In this document: positions 24,672-33,915 of the stretch, piece after piece
Layout: every line of letters starts with the position of its first letter
Position numbering within the stretch: the first letter of the stretch is position 1
From: Paeniglutamicibacter antarcticus_C
GTDB lineage: Bacteria > Actinomycetota > Actinomycetes > Actinomycetales > Micrococcaceae
Direction: 5' to 3'
Length of the DNA: 64,000 nucleotides
NCBI RefSeq assembly: GCF_039544305.1
Contig: NZ_BAABLK010000034.1
Coordinates: 260,437-324,436, forward strand
Translations under genes and position numbers: made by a program
The notes under the pieces: generated by a model
The model's database searches: none
Told to the model about the DNA's origin: nothing
Seen by the model: the letters and a program-made list of their open reading frames with translations, nothing else

Positions 24672-26384
24672 GTGCAGCAATTTGCGGTAGTGGCCACCCA
24701 CTCCAGTTCCCAGTCCGAGTCCGAAGCCGGTTCCGCCACCGCCGTGGTGCAGCTTCTCGACGCCGCCGGCACCGCGCTGCGCCCGCCCATTCACGTTTAC
24801 GGGAACGGTCTTGCGGCAATCGTCGCTGAGTTGGAGGCAGGCAAGCCGCGCTGGGTCTTTGACTCGGTGCATACCTGGTACCCGGGATTGCTCGCCGCCG
24901 GGGTGCGCATCGAACGCGCCCACGACATCTCGCTGGTCCGGGCGATCCTGCATCTTGCCCCCTACGCGCTACCCGGGCCCTACCTCGAGTCGATCACCCG
25001 CTTGGCGGATCCGGCCCATGGCGCCCCGGCCCACCTCTTGCCCCCGGCGAGGGTCTCCGCGGACCAGGGGGAACTGTTTTCCGAGCCCAAGGACGATACC
25101 GGCGCCCTGGAAAACGTGGTGGCGGAGTTCCTTGCCCAGCGCACCGCGGTGCCGGACACCGAGCGCGGGAAGCGGTTGGGGCTCCTGCTGGCCGCCGAAT
25201 CCGCCGGCGCGCTCATCGGCGCGGAAATGACCCACGCCGGGGTGCCGTGGGATGTGGCCGAACATCAACGCTTGCTCAACGAGGCCCTGGGACCCAGGGT
25301 CGCCCCGGGCGTCCGCCCACCGCACATGGAGGAACTGGCCGGAGAACTGCGCCTCCTCCTCGGTGCCCCGACGCTGAATCCGGACTCGCCGGCTGAACTT
25401 CTCAAGGCCATGAACCGGGCGGGCATCGCGGTGAGCAACACGCGTGCCTGGGAGCTGGCCGAGATCAAGCATCCTGTCATCGAACCATTGCTGGCTTACA
25501 AGAAGATCGCCCGGCTGGCCAGCGCGAACGGCCATGCGTGGCTTGAGCGCTGGGTCGCCGAGGGCCGCTTCCGCCCCGAGTACATCGTCGGCGGGGTCAT
25601 CACCGGGCGCTGGGCCTCCCATGGCGGAGGAGCGCTGCAGATCCCCCACCAGGTGCGCTCGGCGGTGCGTGCCGATGAGGGCAGGTTGCTGGTCGTTGCC
25701 GACGCCGCGCAGCTGGAGCCGCGGATCCTGGCCGCGCTCTCGCGTGACACGGAGCTAGCAACGGCCGCACGGGGTAAGGACCTGTACCAAGGCATTGCCG
25801 ATGCCGGGTTCGGCGGGGACAGGGCGCATGCGAAGGTCGCGATGCTCGGGGCGATGTACGGGGCCACCAGCGGGGAATCGGGCCGTTTGATGCCCAAGCT
25901 CAAGTCCACCTACCCGCGGGCGGTGGCGCTGGTGGAGTGGGCAGCGGCGCAGGGCGAATCCGGGGCGGCGGTCGCTTCGTTCCTGGGCCGCGGTTCACCG
26001 GCGGCGCCCGAGGCATGGATGCGTGCCAGGACGCGTGCCTCCACCGACGCCGAGCAGCGCGCCGTGGAAACCGAGGCGCGTTCCCGGGGCCGGTTCACCC
26101 GGAACTTCATCGTCCAGGGCACCGCCGCAGAGTGGGCCTTGTGCTGGATGGGCGAGCTGCGCCGCCGGATGAACAACTTGAGGGAGGCAGGAGACGATCC
26201 CGGGGAACTGGTGTTTTTCCTGCACGACGAGATCATGTTGCACGTGCCGGCCGGCCGGGCCGATGAAGTGGTGGCGCTGGTGCACGAATCCGCGCAGGCA
26301 GCCGCCGAGCTCCTCTTCGGAAAGATCCCGGTGGACTTCCCGGTCAGCGCGGTCATCGTCGATTCCTACGACCAGGCGAAGTAG
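24672..26384 (+). CDS. Reduced family A DNA polymerase (exonuclease-like N-terminus plus polymerase)
   Basis: This 570-residue protein resembles the C-terminal half of DNA polymerase I. Polymerase motif A is VVADAAQLEPR with catalytic D344, motif B is AKVAMLGAMYGA with K388 and Y396, and motif C is FLHDEIMLH with D519. There is no 5' nuclease domain, and the N-terminal 200 residues look like a 3'-5' exonuclease fold lacking recognisable acidic motifs. Actinobacteria carry such a second PolA-like enzyme; its role is not settled. It starts at a GTG and diverges from ssd across 172 bases. Confidence 0.87.
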   Translation: MQQFAVVATHSSSQSESEAGSATAVVQLLDAAGTALRPPIHVYGNGLAAIVAELEAGKPRWVFDSVHTWYPGLLAAGVRIERAHDISLVRAILHLAPYALPGPYLESITRLADPAHGAPAHLLPPARVSADQGELFSEPKDDTGALENVVAEFLAQRTAVPDTERGKRLGLLLAAESAGALIGAEMTHAGVPWDVAEHQRLLNEALGPRVAPGVRPPHMEELAGELRLLLGAPTLNPDSPAELLKAMNRAGIAVSNTRAWELAEIKHPVIEPLLAYKKIARLASANGHAWLERWVAEGRFRPEYIVGGVITGRWASHGGGALQIPHQVRSAVRADEGRLLVVADAAQLEPRILAALSRDTELATAARGKDLYQGIADAGFGGDRAHAKVAMLGAMYGATSGESGRLMPKLKSTYPRAVALVEWAAAQGESGAAVASFLGRGSPAAPEAWMRARTRASTDAEQRAVETEARSRGRFTRNFIVQGTAAEWALCWMGELRRRMNNLREAGDDPGELVFFLHDEIMLHVPAGRADEVVALVHESAQAAAELLFGKIPVDFPVSAVIVDSYDQAK

Positions 26385-26421
26385 CCGCCCAGAAGCGGAA
26401 TCCGGCCGGGCCCCGCCCGCC

Positions 26422-27123
26422 TCAGCCAAGCGGGATGGCGACCTCGCGGTGGTGGTTCCAGGGCACGGTCCAGCCCAGGTCATCGAAGATCCGATCCAGC
26501 AGGATCCCGGTGAAACCCCAGATGAAGCCACCATTCACGTCGAAGGCGGGAGCGGAAAAACGCTCCCCGTCGCGTGTGACCACCGAGCTGACCCGGTGCC
26601 CGGGATCAAGCAGGTCGGCCACCGGTGCGCGGAACACCTTGGCCGATTCGCCCTCGTCGACCACGAACACCTCCGAGGGATCGCGCCACCAGCCGATGAC
26701 CGGGGTGACGATGAAGTTGGTGATGGGCAGTTCGGCATCGGGCAACACCCCCAGGATCTCCACCCCTGCAGGGTCAAGGCCGGTTTCTTCCTCGGCCTCG
26801 CGCAGCGCGGCGGCGATCGCGTCGTTGTCCTGCTCATCGACCTTCCCTCCCGGGAAGGCCACCTGTCCGGGGTGCTTGCGCAGTGTGCGGGCGCGGGTCA
26901 CGAAGAGCACGTCCAGGTCCTCGGGCACCGAGCCGACGTCGCTTGCGGCCATCACGTCATCGAGCCTCCCGAAGAGGATCAGCACCGCGGCGTGCTTGGC
27001 AGTATCCGGGTTCAACGGGTTGAACACCCAGGAGTCGGGCATCTTGGTGGCCTGGGCCACGCCGCCGCCCACCAGGTGTTCCTTGGCATGGAGCATGTCA
27101 AGGAGCTGGTCGCGTACGCTCAT
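26422..27123 (-). CDS. NUDIX CoA pyrophosphatase
   Basis: This 233-residue hydrolase has a full NUDIX box, GGKVDEQDNDAIAAALREAE followed by EETGL, binding Mg2+. Just before it, LFVTRARTLRKHPGQVAFPGG is the UPF0035 motif that marks coenzyme A pyrophosphatases (NudL/NUDT7), which cleave CoA or acyl-CoA to phosphopantetheine and ADP. Its ATG overlaps the nth stop by four bases, so it is the last gene of a membrane protein-nth-nudix operon. The same nth-nudix-marP grouping occurs in mycobacteria, with marP here displaced about 6 kb to the right. Confidence 0.88.
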   Translation of the reverse strand: MSVRDQLLDMLHAKEHLVGGGVAQATKMPDSWVFNPLNPDTAKHAAVLILFGRLDDVMAASDVGSVPEDLDVLFVTRARTLRKHPGQVAFPGGKVDEQDNDAIAAALREAEEETGLDPAGVEILGVLPDAELPITNFIVTPVIGWWRDPSEVFVVDEGESAKVFRAPVADLLDPGHRVSSVVTRDGERFSAPAFDVNGGFIWGFTGILLDRIFDDLGWTVPWNHHREVAIPLG

Positions 27124-27905
27124 GCTTCCAATCCGTAACCCTGGGCGCGCAGTTCGCGCCGGGTCGCCCCGGCGCGCATCTTTGCCGCCAGTTCTTCTCG
27201 GCCCGGGGCCAGCTCGTACTTGCGCAGCTTGGCCGCCTTGGTCTCATCGGTTTCACCCTCACCGTAGGACGGGCACAAGGTGGTCAGCGGGCAGGCACCG
27301 CAGGCAGGCTTGCGTGCGTGGCAGACGCGCCGGCCGTGAAACACCACCCGGTGGCTGAGCATCGTGAAGTCCTTGGGCTCGAAGAGCGCACCCACCGCGT
27401 GTTCGATCTTCACCGGGTCCGTTTCCTTGGTCCACCCGAAGCGCCGGGCCAGGCGGATGAAGTGCGTGTCCACGGTGATGCCCGGGACCCCGAAGGCATT
27501 GCCCAGCACCACGTTGGCGGTCTTGCGCCCTACCCCGGCCAGGGTCACCAGGTCCTCCAGCCGTCCCGGCACCTCCCCGTCGTATTCATCGACGATGCGG
27601 TTGGACAGGGCGAGCAGCGAGGCAGCCTTGGCCCGGAAGAACCCGGTGGAGCGGATGATCTCCTGCAGCGCCGCCGGCTGCGCCTGGCTCATGGCCAGGG
27701 CATCCGGGTAGGCGGCAAAGAGCGCCAGGGTGATCGCGTTGACGCGCACATCGGTGGTCTGCGCGGAGAGCACCGTGGCCACCAGCAGCTCGAAGGCGTT
27801 GGTGAAGTCCAGCTCCGCGACGGCGTACGGGTAGGTTTCAGCCAGCACCCGGTTGATCTTCCGGGCCCTTCGCTTGCGCCCCAGCGGGGTCTCTTCGGGT
27901 CCCAT
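27120..27905 (-). CDS. nth: Endonuclease III, DNA glycosylase/AP lyase
   Basis: This 261-residue base-excision enzyme removes oxidised pyrimidines. The helix-hairpin-helix LVTLAGVGRKTANVVLG carries catalytic K128, and D146 in TVDTHFIRLARR is the second catalytic residue. The [4Fe-4S] cluster cysteines C195, C202, C205 and C211 follow the C-x6-C-x2-C-x5-C pattern. A C-terminal extension of about 45 residues is normal for actinobacteria. The start ATG lies two bases after the stop of the upstream membrane protein gene. Confidence 0.96.
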   Translation of the reverse strand: MGPEETPLGRKRRARKINRVLAETYPYAVAELDFTNAFELLVATVLSAQTTDVRVNAITLALFAAYPDALAMSQAQPAALQEIIRSTGFFRAKAASLLALSNRIVDEYDGEVPGRLEDLVTLAGVGRKTANVVLGNAFGVPGITVDTHFIRLARRFGWTKETDPVKIEHAVGALFEPKDFTMLSHRVVFHGRRVCHARKPACGACPLTTLCPSYGEGETDETKAAKLRKYELAPGREELAAKMRAGATRRELRAQGYGLEA

Positions 27906-27907
27906 GC

Positions 27908-29854
27908 CTACTGCTGCGGGAATTGCAGGTCATCGAGGTTGCGCAGCACGGCCGGGCGCCCGTCGGGCAGGTTGATGAAGTAGTCGCTTCCGCGGTCCTC
28001 CACGCACAGGATCCACGTTCCGGGGTACAGCGTTTCGAGCATCGTGCCGTTGAGGTGGTGGAAGACCGGGCGCGGGTGGTTCAGTGCAAACCAGAAGCTG
28101 GTGGGCACCGGTTCCGGGTCCTCGCTTTCGGCGCGGGCACCGAAGGAGGACTCGGCTTCCGCCTCCGCCTTGGCCTTCTCGGCAGCCGCCCGGTGGGCGT
28201 CGAAATCCGCCCGCGATAGGGCTGCGGTTGCCTGGGCTCCCCCGCTCACCGGAACGCTTGGTTTCGCTGCCGGGTGTGCACTGGTTGCCGGCTCATCCTT
28301 GTCCGTTGCGGACCCGGAGACCTTGGCCTGGTCTGCCGGTGGCGGGGTTGGCCCATCCTGCCGGGACGTCCCGGCCTCCGCGCCGGCGGCTGCCCCGGTA
28401 CCGGTGGCGATCGCCGATTCGCTCTTGTCCCTCCTGCCATCGCTGGTGGCTGCGTCCCTTTCCTTGCCCTGTTCCGGCGTTGGGGTATCGGACGCGGAGC
28501 CATCGGCCGAGGCGGGCTTGGCTGCGGCTCCCCCGTGGGACCCGGCGACGTTTTCCTTGGCCAGGACATCGCCCTTGTCCTTGCTCGCTTCGAAGGAGGA
28601 TGCGACCGAGCCCGGAACCACCAGGGTGCCGGAGCCCGTGGAAGCCGCCGGGACGGTGGGCCTGCCGGCATTGGTTTCCGGCTTGGCTGCACCGGTTCCG
28701 GTCCTCGACTCCCTCACGTCCCTTGGCGTCTTGGACGCCGGGGCCGACTGCGTTGGCTTGTCCTCGGTCCGTGGAGAGGATGCCCCAGGCGTGCTTGGGT
28801 TCGCCGGCGCCTCGGGCTTCAAGGGGTCGGCCTTGGCATCCTGCACGCCCGAATCCGCTGCCGAGCGGGCCCCGGGTGATGGTGTTTTCGCATCGCTGCC
28901 CGGGGTCCCTGCGCCGGGGCCAACCGGGGCAGGGGTCGCAGCCCTGGAACCGGGCACCTCGGGAACCTGGGTCTCTTCTCCGGGGGTTTTGCGCTTGGGG
29001 ATTGCCTCGGATGCCTGTCCGGCCGGGGTCGATCCGGATTTCGGCGAGGCATCGGCCTTGGGCACCCCTGTGTTTCCGGCACCCGCTGCCGCTGCACCGG
29101 TGCCTGCCGCGGAATCCGAAACCGTCTTGGCCGTCGGCGTCGCTGCGGCACCTGGCTTCACCCCCGCGGTGCTTGGGGCGGCTTCCTTCGCCGGGGCTGC
29201 ACCGGGGGCCTCTTCCTTGCCGGCCACCGTTTTCCCGGTACGCGACGCGGCGTTGGAGGTCCTTGGGATGCTTGCCACCCTGGATGCAGGGATTTCGGAG
29301 TCCTTGTTTTCGCTTTTCCCGGACTTGCCGGCCGCCGGTTGGTCCTCACGTGCCGCCGGTGCAAGGTCGGAGCCCAGCACGGTTTCCCCACCGGTCGCGA
29401 AGTCGCGGCGGAAGGCACCGAAGTAGCTGGCCAACGTGGTTCCGATAACCATCGCCAGCGCACCGACGAAGCCGATCAGGTAGGCAGGTGACATGGAGGC
29501 CACATAGGAGTTGAAGAAGTACGCGGCAGCAACCAGCGCAACCACCGACCCGGCTTGGTCCAGGCTCAGCGAGCCGATGCGAACCCGGGTGCGCCCGGTG
29601 AACCGGCGCCAGGCGAATCCGCCGGCGACAAGCAACGGCAACACCAGCGCGATAAGCAGGTGGAAGGGCAAACCCGGGAAGATCCACATATTCACCGACA
29701 CGGTCTTGGACCACGGGATCGGGAACAAGGAGCCCACGATCACCAGTATCCCGCCCAGGACGACGACGGCATCGCGCATTGTCAACGGCCCAATGGCCGA
29801 CTTCGCCCGCTGCCCGGACTTCTCGCCCGTTGCCTTGGTGTTCACCTTGTCCAT
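27908..29854 (-). CDS. Membrane protein with long Ala/Pro/Thr/Ser-rich linker, unknown function
   Basis: This 648-residue protein has about four N-terminal membrane helices (for example DAVVVLGGILVIVGSLFPI and FVGALAMVIGTTLASYF) within residues 1-135. A low-complexity region of about 430 residues follows, dominated by Ala, Pro, Gly, Ser, Thr, Lys and Glu. The last 65 residues fold differently and are conserved-looking (SFWFALNHPRPVFHHLNGTM, WILCVEDRGSDYFINLPDGR), suggesting a small cytosolic domain on a flexible tether. I do not recognise the family. It is the first gene of the operon with nth and the nudix gene, separated by two bases from nth. Confidence 0.75.
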   Translation of the reverse strand: MDKVNTKATGEKSGQRAKSAIGPLTMRDAVVVLGGILVIVGSLFPIPWSKTVSVNMWIFPGLPFHLLIALVLPLLVAGGFAWRRFTGRTRVRIGSLSLDQAGSVVALVAAAYFFNSYVASMSPAYLIGFVGALAMVIGTTLASYFGAFRRDFATGGETVLGSDLAPAAREDQPAAGKSGKSENKDSEIPASRVASIPRTSNAASRTGKTVAGKEEAPGAAPAKEAAPSTAGVKPGAAATPTAKTVSDSAAGTGAAAAGAGNTGVPKADASPKSGSTPAGQASEAIPKRKTPGEETQVPEVPGSRAATPAPVGPGAGTPGSDAKTPSPGARSAADSGVQDAKADPLKPEAPANPSTPGASSPRTEDKPTQSAPASKTPRDVRESRTGTGAAKPETNAGRPTVPAASTGSGTLVVPGSVASSFEASKDKGDVLAKENVAGSHGGAAAKPASADGSASDTPTPEQGKERDAATSDGRRDKSESAIATGTGAAAGAEAGTSRQDGPTPPPADQAKVSGSATDKDEPATSAHPAAKPSVPVSGGAQATAALSRADFDAHRAAAEKAKAEAEAESSFGARAESEDPEPVPTSFWFALNHPRPVFHHLNGTMLETLYPGTWILCVEDRGSDYFINLPDGRPAVLRNLDDLQFPQQ

Positions 29855-30274
29855 CTCAAGACCCCACTTCTTGTTCGTGTTGCGTTCCGGGCCCGCTTCG
29901 GAGCCCGGCAAGCCTGCTGCCGTGTGGAAACACCCAGTGCCCCGCATGGTGTGCGGTGCATGCCTTGCCGGTTGCGTCGCTTCACACAGGGCTAGCTACA
30001 ACCTTATCCGCGCCAACGCACAACGTGCGGCATTCGGCGCACCGCGGATACCCGTCGCTTCGGCCCGCAGGTCCCGCGCACGCGCGAACCGTGATCCGGT
30101 GCCAAACGGTCCGCGAAAGGGGAACCACCAACCATTGAACGCGGAAATCAGCCGCTCACCGCACAAACCGCACCCCTGCACTGTCATACTTGTGATGGGG
30201 CACACCTTGGCGTGCCCGGCGGCTGTAACCTGAATCACTAGAACCCCGTTTTTGTTGTCGGAAGGACCAAAACT
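29855..30274. other. 420-base divergent intergenic region before acs
   Basis: No credible gene lies here. It must contain the promoters for the leftward membrane protein operon and for acs. I saw an imperfect TGTG-N6-CACA dyad at 30191-30204 whose spacing does not fit Crp, and no clear -10/-35 pair. Confidence 0.5.
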
Positions 30275-32260
30275 GTGTCGGACACCCATACCTCCACGCT
30301 TGATAACCTCTCGCATGAAACCCGCGCCTTTGCCCCGAGCGTCGAGTTTGTAGCCACTGCCGTCGGCAAGGCCGAACAGTACGAGGCAGCCAAGGCCGAC
30401 CGCCTGGGCTACTGGGAGGACCAAGCCCGCAAGGTATTGACCTGGGACACCGATTTCACCGAGGTCCTGGACTGGTCGCAGGCCCCGGTGGCCAAGTGGT
30501 TTGCCGACGGCAAGGTCAACGCCGCCTACAACGCCCTTGACCGCCACGTCGAAAACGGGCTTGGTGACCGCGTCGCCATCCACTTCGAGGGCGAGCCGGG
30601 CGACACCCGCTCCTACACGTACTCCCAGCTCACCGATGCGGTGAAGCAGGCGGCGAACGCCTTCGAGTCCTTCGGCATCGCCAAGGGCGACCGCGTAGCC
30701 ATCTACCTGCCGATGATCCCTGAGGCAGTGATCACCATGCTGGCCTGCGCCCGCATCGGCGCCATCCACTCGGTGGTCTTTGGCGGCTTTTCCGCCGATG
30801 CACTGCGTAGCCGCGTCGATGACGCCGAGGCCAAGCTCGTGGTCACCGCCGACGGTACGTGGCGCCGCGGCAAGCCTTCCTCGCTGAAGCCGGCCGTCGA
30901 CGAGGCCCTGGCCAAGGACGGCCACACGGTCCAAAATGTCCTGGTGGTCAAGCGCAATGGCCAGGACGTTAACTGGAACGAAAAGTTGGACAAGTGGTGG
31001 GGCGATGTCGTTGACACCGCCTCCACCGAACACACCGCAGTGGGACATGAGGCGGAACACCCGCTTTTCGTGCTCTACACCTCCGGTACCACCGGCAAGC
31101 CCAAGGGCATCATCCACACCACCGGCGGGTACCTGGTCCAGGCCGCGGCGACGCACCGCGACACCTTTGACCTGCACCCGGAGTCCGACGTGTTCTGGTG
31201 CACCGCCGACATCGGCTGGGTCACCGGGCACACCTACGTCACCTATGCCCCGTTGATCAACGGGGCCACCCAAGTCATGTACGAGGGCACACCGGACTTC
31301 CCGAACCAGGGCCGCTGGTGGGAAATCATCGCCAATTACGGCGTCACCGTCCTGTACACCGCGCCGACCGCCATCCGCACATTCATGAAGTGGGGCCGGG
31401 CGATCCCGGATTCCTACGACCTGTCCTCGCTGCGCGTGCTGGGTTCGGTGGGTGAGCCCATCAACCCCGAGGCATGGATGTGGTACCGCGAGGTCATCGG
31501 CTCCAACAACGGGCCCAACGGGGAAAAGAAGGAACACCCGACCCCGATCGTGGACACCTGGTGGCAGACCGAGACCGGTGCGCACATGATCGCCCCGCTT
31601 CCCGGGGTCACCTCCACCAAGCCGGGCTCCGCACAGTGCCCGGTCCCGGGCATCACCGTGGACGTCGTCGATGACATGGGTGTCTCGGTGGGCAACGGCG
31701 AGGGTGGCTTCCTGGTCATCCGCGACCCATGGCCGGGGATGCTGCGTGGCATCTGGGGCGACATGAACCGTTACCAGGAGACCTATTGGTCACGCTTCGA
31801 GGGCATGTACTTTGCCGGGGACGGCGCCAAGAAGGACACGGATGGGGACATCTGGCTGCTGGGCCGCGTGGATGACGTGATGAACGTTTCCGGGCACCGC
31901 CTCTCAACGACCGAGATCGAGTCCTCGCTGGTCGCCCACCCGTACGTCGCCGAGGCGGCCGTGGTCGGGGCGAAGGACGAGACCACCGGCGAGGCCGTTG
32001 TCGCCTTCGTGATCCTGCAGGTCGAGCCCGAAGAGGGCGAGGACGTGGTTGCCACGCTCCGGGCCCATGTGGGCAAGGACATCGGCCCGATCGCCAAGCC
32101 ACGCCACATCCTGGTGGTCCCCGAGCTGCCCAAGACCCGTTCGGGCAAGATCATGCGCCGGCTGCTCAAGGATGTCGCCGAAGGCCGCGAGGTCGGGGAC
32201 GCGACCACGCTGGCGGACAACACCGTCATGACGCAGATCGCGGATTCAATGCACAAGTAG
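30275..32260 (+). CDS. acs: Acetate-CoA ligase (acetyl-CoA synthetase)
   Basis: This 661-residue enzyme makes acetyl-CoA from acetate, ATP and CoA through acetyl-AMP. The adenylate-forming signature YTSGTTGKPKGIIHTTGGY is intact, WWQTETG is present, and LGRVDDVMNVSGHRLSTTEI is the hinge. The C-terminal PKTRSGKIMRR holds the lysine whose acetylation shuts off Acs in other bacteria; AcuC and a sirtuin, both potential deacetylases, are encoded in the same window. It starts at GTG behind GGAAGGACC and ends at a clear terminator. Confidence 0.97.
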   Translation: MSDTHTSTLDNLSHETRAFAPSVEFVATAVGKAEQYEAAKADRLGYWEDQARKVLTWDTDFTEVLDWSQAPVAKWFADGKVNAAYNALDRHVENGLGDRVAIHFEGEPGDTRSYTYSQLTDAVKQAANAFESFGIAKGDRVAIYLPMIPEAVITMLACARIGAIHSVVFGGFSADALRSRVDDAEAKLVVTADGTWRRGKPSSLKPAVDEALAKDGHTVQNVLVVKRNGQDVNWNEKLDKWWGDVVDTASTEHTAVGHEAEHPLFVLYTSGTTGKPKGIIHTTGGYLVQAAATHRDTFDLHPESDVFWCTADIGWVTGHTYVTYAPLINGATQVMYEGTPDFPNQGRWWEIIANYGVTVLYTAPTAIRTFMKWGRAIPDSYDLSSLRVLGSVGEPINPEAWMWYREVIGSNNGPNGEKKEHPTPIVDTWWQTETGAHMIAPLPGVTSTKPGSAQCPVPGITVDVVDDMGVSVGNGEGGFLVIRDPWPGMLRGIWGDMNRYQETYWSRFEGMYFAGDGAKKDTDGDIWLLGRVDDVMNVSGHRLSTTEIESSLVAHPYVAEAAVVGAKDETTGEAVVAFVILQVEPEEGEDVVATLRAHVGKDIGPIAKPRHILVVPELPKTRSGKIMRRLLKDVAEGREVGDATTLADNTVMTQIADSMHK

Positions 32261-32283
32261 CCCAACGCTTCGCAACAACCACC

Positions 32284-32322
32284 GGTGGGTGGGGCAGTGC
32301 CCTCGGGTATGCCCCGCCCACC
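32284..32322 (+). terminator. Hairpin terminator after acs
   Basis: A 13-base arm at 32284-32296 pairs with 32310-32322, with one G-U pair. It lies 23 bases after the acs stop; the T-run is weak. Confidence 0.7.
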
Positions 32323-32377
32323 GCGTCATTTAACGTCCAACCGTGCCCGGGCGACATCCCGGCACCCCGGCTTTGCC

Positions 32378-32383
32378 TAGAGT
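32378..32383 (+). promoter_or_regulatory. -10 box for leaderless aroQ
   Basis: TAGAGT is followed after six bases by the ATG at 32390. The intervening GGAGGC is too close to the start to be a good ribosome site. Confidence 0.4.
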
Positions 32384-32389
32384 GGAGGC

Positions 32390-32842
32390 ATGAGCGAAAC
32401 CACCACCGGATCCATCTTGGTCCTCAACGGCCCCAACCTGAACCTCCTGGGCATCCGTGAGCCGCAGACCTACGGCCGTGAAACCCTGGCCGACGTCGAG
32501 GCGCTGTGCCGCACAGCCGCAGCCAAGGCCGGCTACGAGGTGGAATTCCTGCAATCGAACCATGAGGGCGTGCTGATCGATGCGATCCATGCGGCCCGCA
32601 CCACGATGGTGGGCATCGTGATCAACCCCGGCGCATTCACCCACACCTCGGTGGCCCTGGCCGACGCGGTTTCCGGGGTCCAGTTGCCGGTTATCGAGGT
32701 CCACATTTCCAACGTCCACCAGCGCGAGGCATTCCGCCACCACTCCTATATTTCCGCGGTCGCCGCCTCGGTCATTGTGGGAGCCGGGACCAATGGGTAT
32801 GTTTTGGGTGTGGAGCAACTGATTCACCTCGTGGGGAGGTAG
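32390..32842 (+). CDS. aroQ: Type II 3-dehydroquinate dehydratase
   Basis: This 150-residue enzyme converts 3-dehydroquinate to 3-dehydroshikimate in the shikimate pathway, or acts in quinate breakdown. Signature motifs are LNGPNLNLLGIREPQTYG, with the catalytic tyrosine, then INPGAFTHTSVAL and EVHISNVHQREAFRHHSY, with the catalytic histidine. Its small size fits the dodecameric type II class. It is not beside other aro genes, so a catabolic role cannot be excluded. Confidence 0.95.
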   Translation: MSETTTGSILVLNGPNLNLLGIREPQTYGRETLADVEALCRTAAAKAGYEVEFLQSNHEGVLIDAIHAARTTMVGIVINPGAFTHTSVALADAVSGVQLPVIEVHISNVHQREAFRHHSYISAVAASVIVGAGTNGYVLGVEQLIHLVGR

Positions 32843-32883
32843 CCAGCTCCAATCTTGATTCGATGCGCCAAGGGGATGCGTAC

Positions 32884-33885
32884 ATGGGGAATGATCCAAC
32901 GACCGACGACGAGGTCGCAGCGCTTTACGACGACTACGCACAGCGTTGGTTTACCGGCCACAGCGAGGTCTACAGGCAGTGGGCACTCGGGATCGCAGGC
33001 AGCACGACGCTGCGCGGTCTCGTTTCGGGCCTGCCCTCGCCCAAACGCCAACCAAACCTTGTCTTTTCCGCCGCCCGCTTCCACGGCTGCCCCGACGAAT
33101 CCTTCCCGGTCCTGCAGGACTACCTCCTGACATACTGGGAGGAGATCCGCCGGATCGTCATGGAACGCGCCACCCAGACCAACGAGGTCGGACGCTGCGC
33201 AACGCTGATCCCGGCCCTGGGGATGGTCGCCACACAGGAAGAGCGGCCGCTGGCGCTCATCGAAGTAGGGCCCTCCGCGGGCTTGTGTCTGCTGCCGGAC
33301 CTCTACTCCTATTCCTACGACGGGGCAGCGCCCCTGGGCACCGGCTCCCCGCTGCTGCGCTGCTCCACCACCGGATCTCCCCCGCTGCCACGGCACCTTC
33401 CGGAGATCGCCTGGCGGGCCGGTGTCGATTTGAACCCGCTCGATGGAACAGACCCGGAAACCGTTGCCTGGCTGCGCGCATTGGTGTGGCCTGGCCAGCA
33501 CGATCGGCTGGAGAGACTCGATGCGGCGCTGCTCACCTTGGCTGCGCTGAAGGACGGGACCATCCCCAGCAGCGCAGGGGCGCCGTTGATCCTCACCGGC
33601 GATCTGAACGACCGCATCTCGGACCTCGTTGACGCAGCACCGAAGGACAAGGTACCCGTCGTGATGAATTCGGCGGTCCTGGCATACCTGGATGAACCCC
33701 GGCGAGCCCTTTTCGCCGAAACGATCGCCGGCCTGGGTTGCCGCTGGATCTCCAACGAGGGATTTTTCATGGATTTGGAAAACCGTTCCCGGCAGGGCAA
33801 CGTCGCGAGTTTTTTCACCCTGGCTCTGGACCGGGTTCCCTTGGCACATGCCGGACAGCACGGAGCAGAGCTGCACTGGTTATGA
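32884..33885 (+). CDS. DUF2332 family protein
   Basis: This 333-residue protein matches DUF2332, a family of unknown function widespread in actinobacteria. Recognisable blocks are NEVGRCATLIPAL, ALIEVGPSAGLCLLPDLYSY, a Rossmann-like strand-loop reminiscent of methyltransferases, and VVMNSAVLAYLDEPRR. A SAM-dependent activity has been guessed for such folds but I cannot support it. I chose the ATG at 32884, which has AAGGGG eight bases ahead, over the ATG at 32863. It follows aroQ closely. Confidence 0.85.
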   Translation: MGNDPTTDDEVAALYDDYAQRWFTGHSEVYRQWALGIAGSTTLRGLVSGLPSPKRQPNLVFSAARFHGCPDESFPVLQDYLLTYWEEIRRIVMERATQTNEVGRCATLIPALGMVATQEERPLALIEVGPSAGLCLLPDLYSYSYDGAAPLGTGSPLLRCSTTGSPPLPRHLPEIAWRAGVDLNPLDGTDPETVAWLRALVWPGQHDRLERLDAALLTLAALKDGTIPSSAGAPLILTGDLNDRISDLVDAAPKDKVPVVMNSAVLAYLDEPRRALFAETIAGLGCRWISNEGFFMDLENRSRQGNVASFFTLALDRVPLAHAGQHGAELHWL

Positions 33886-33915
33886 ACCCGGGGCTTCGCA
33901 TGCGCCCCGCACCTG

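Noticed and set aside
30191..30204. TGTGATGGGGCACA upstream of acs as a Crp site
   Set aside because: The half-sites are separated by six bases between TGTG and CACA instead of eight, so it does not fit the consensus.
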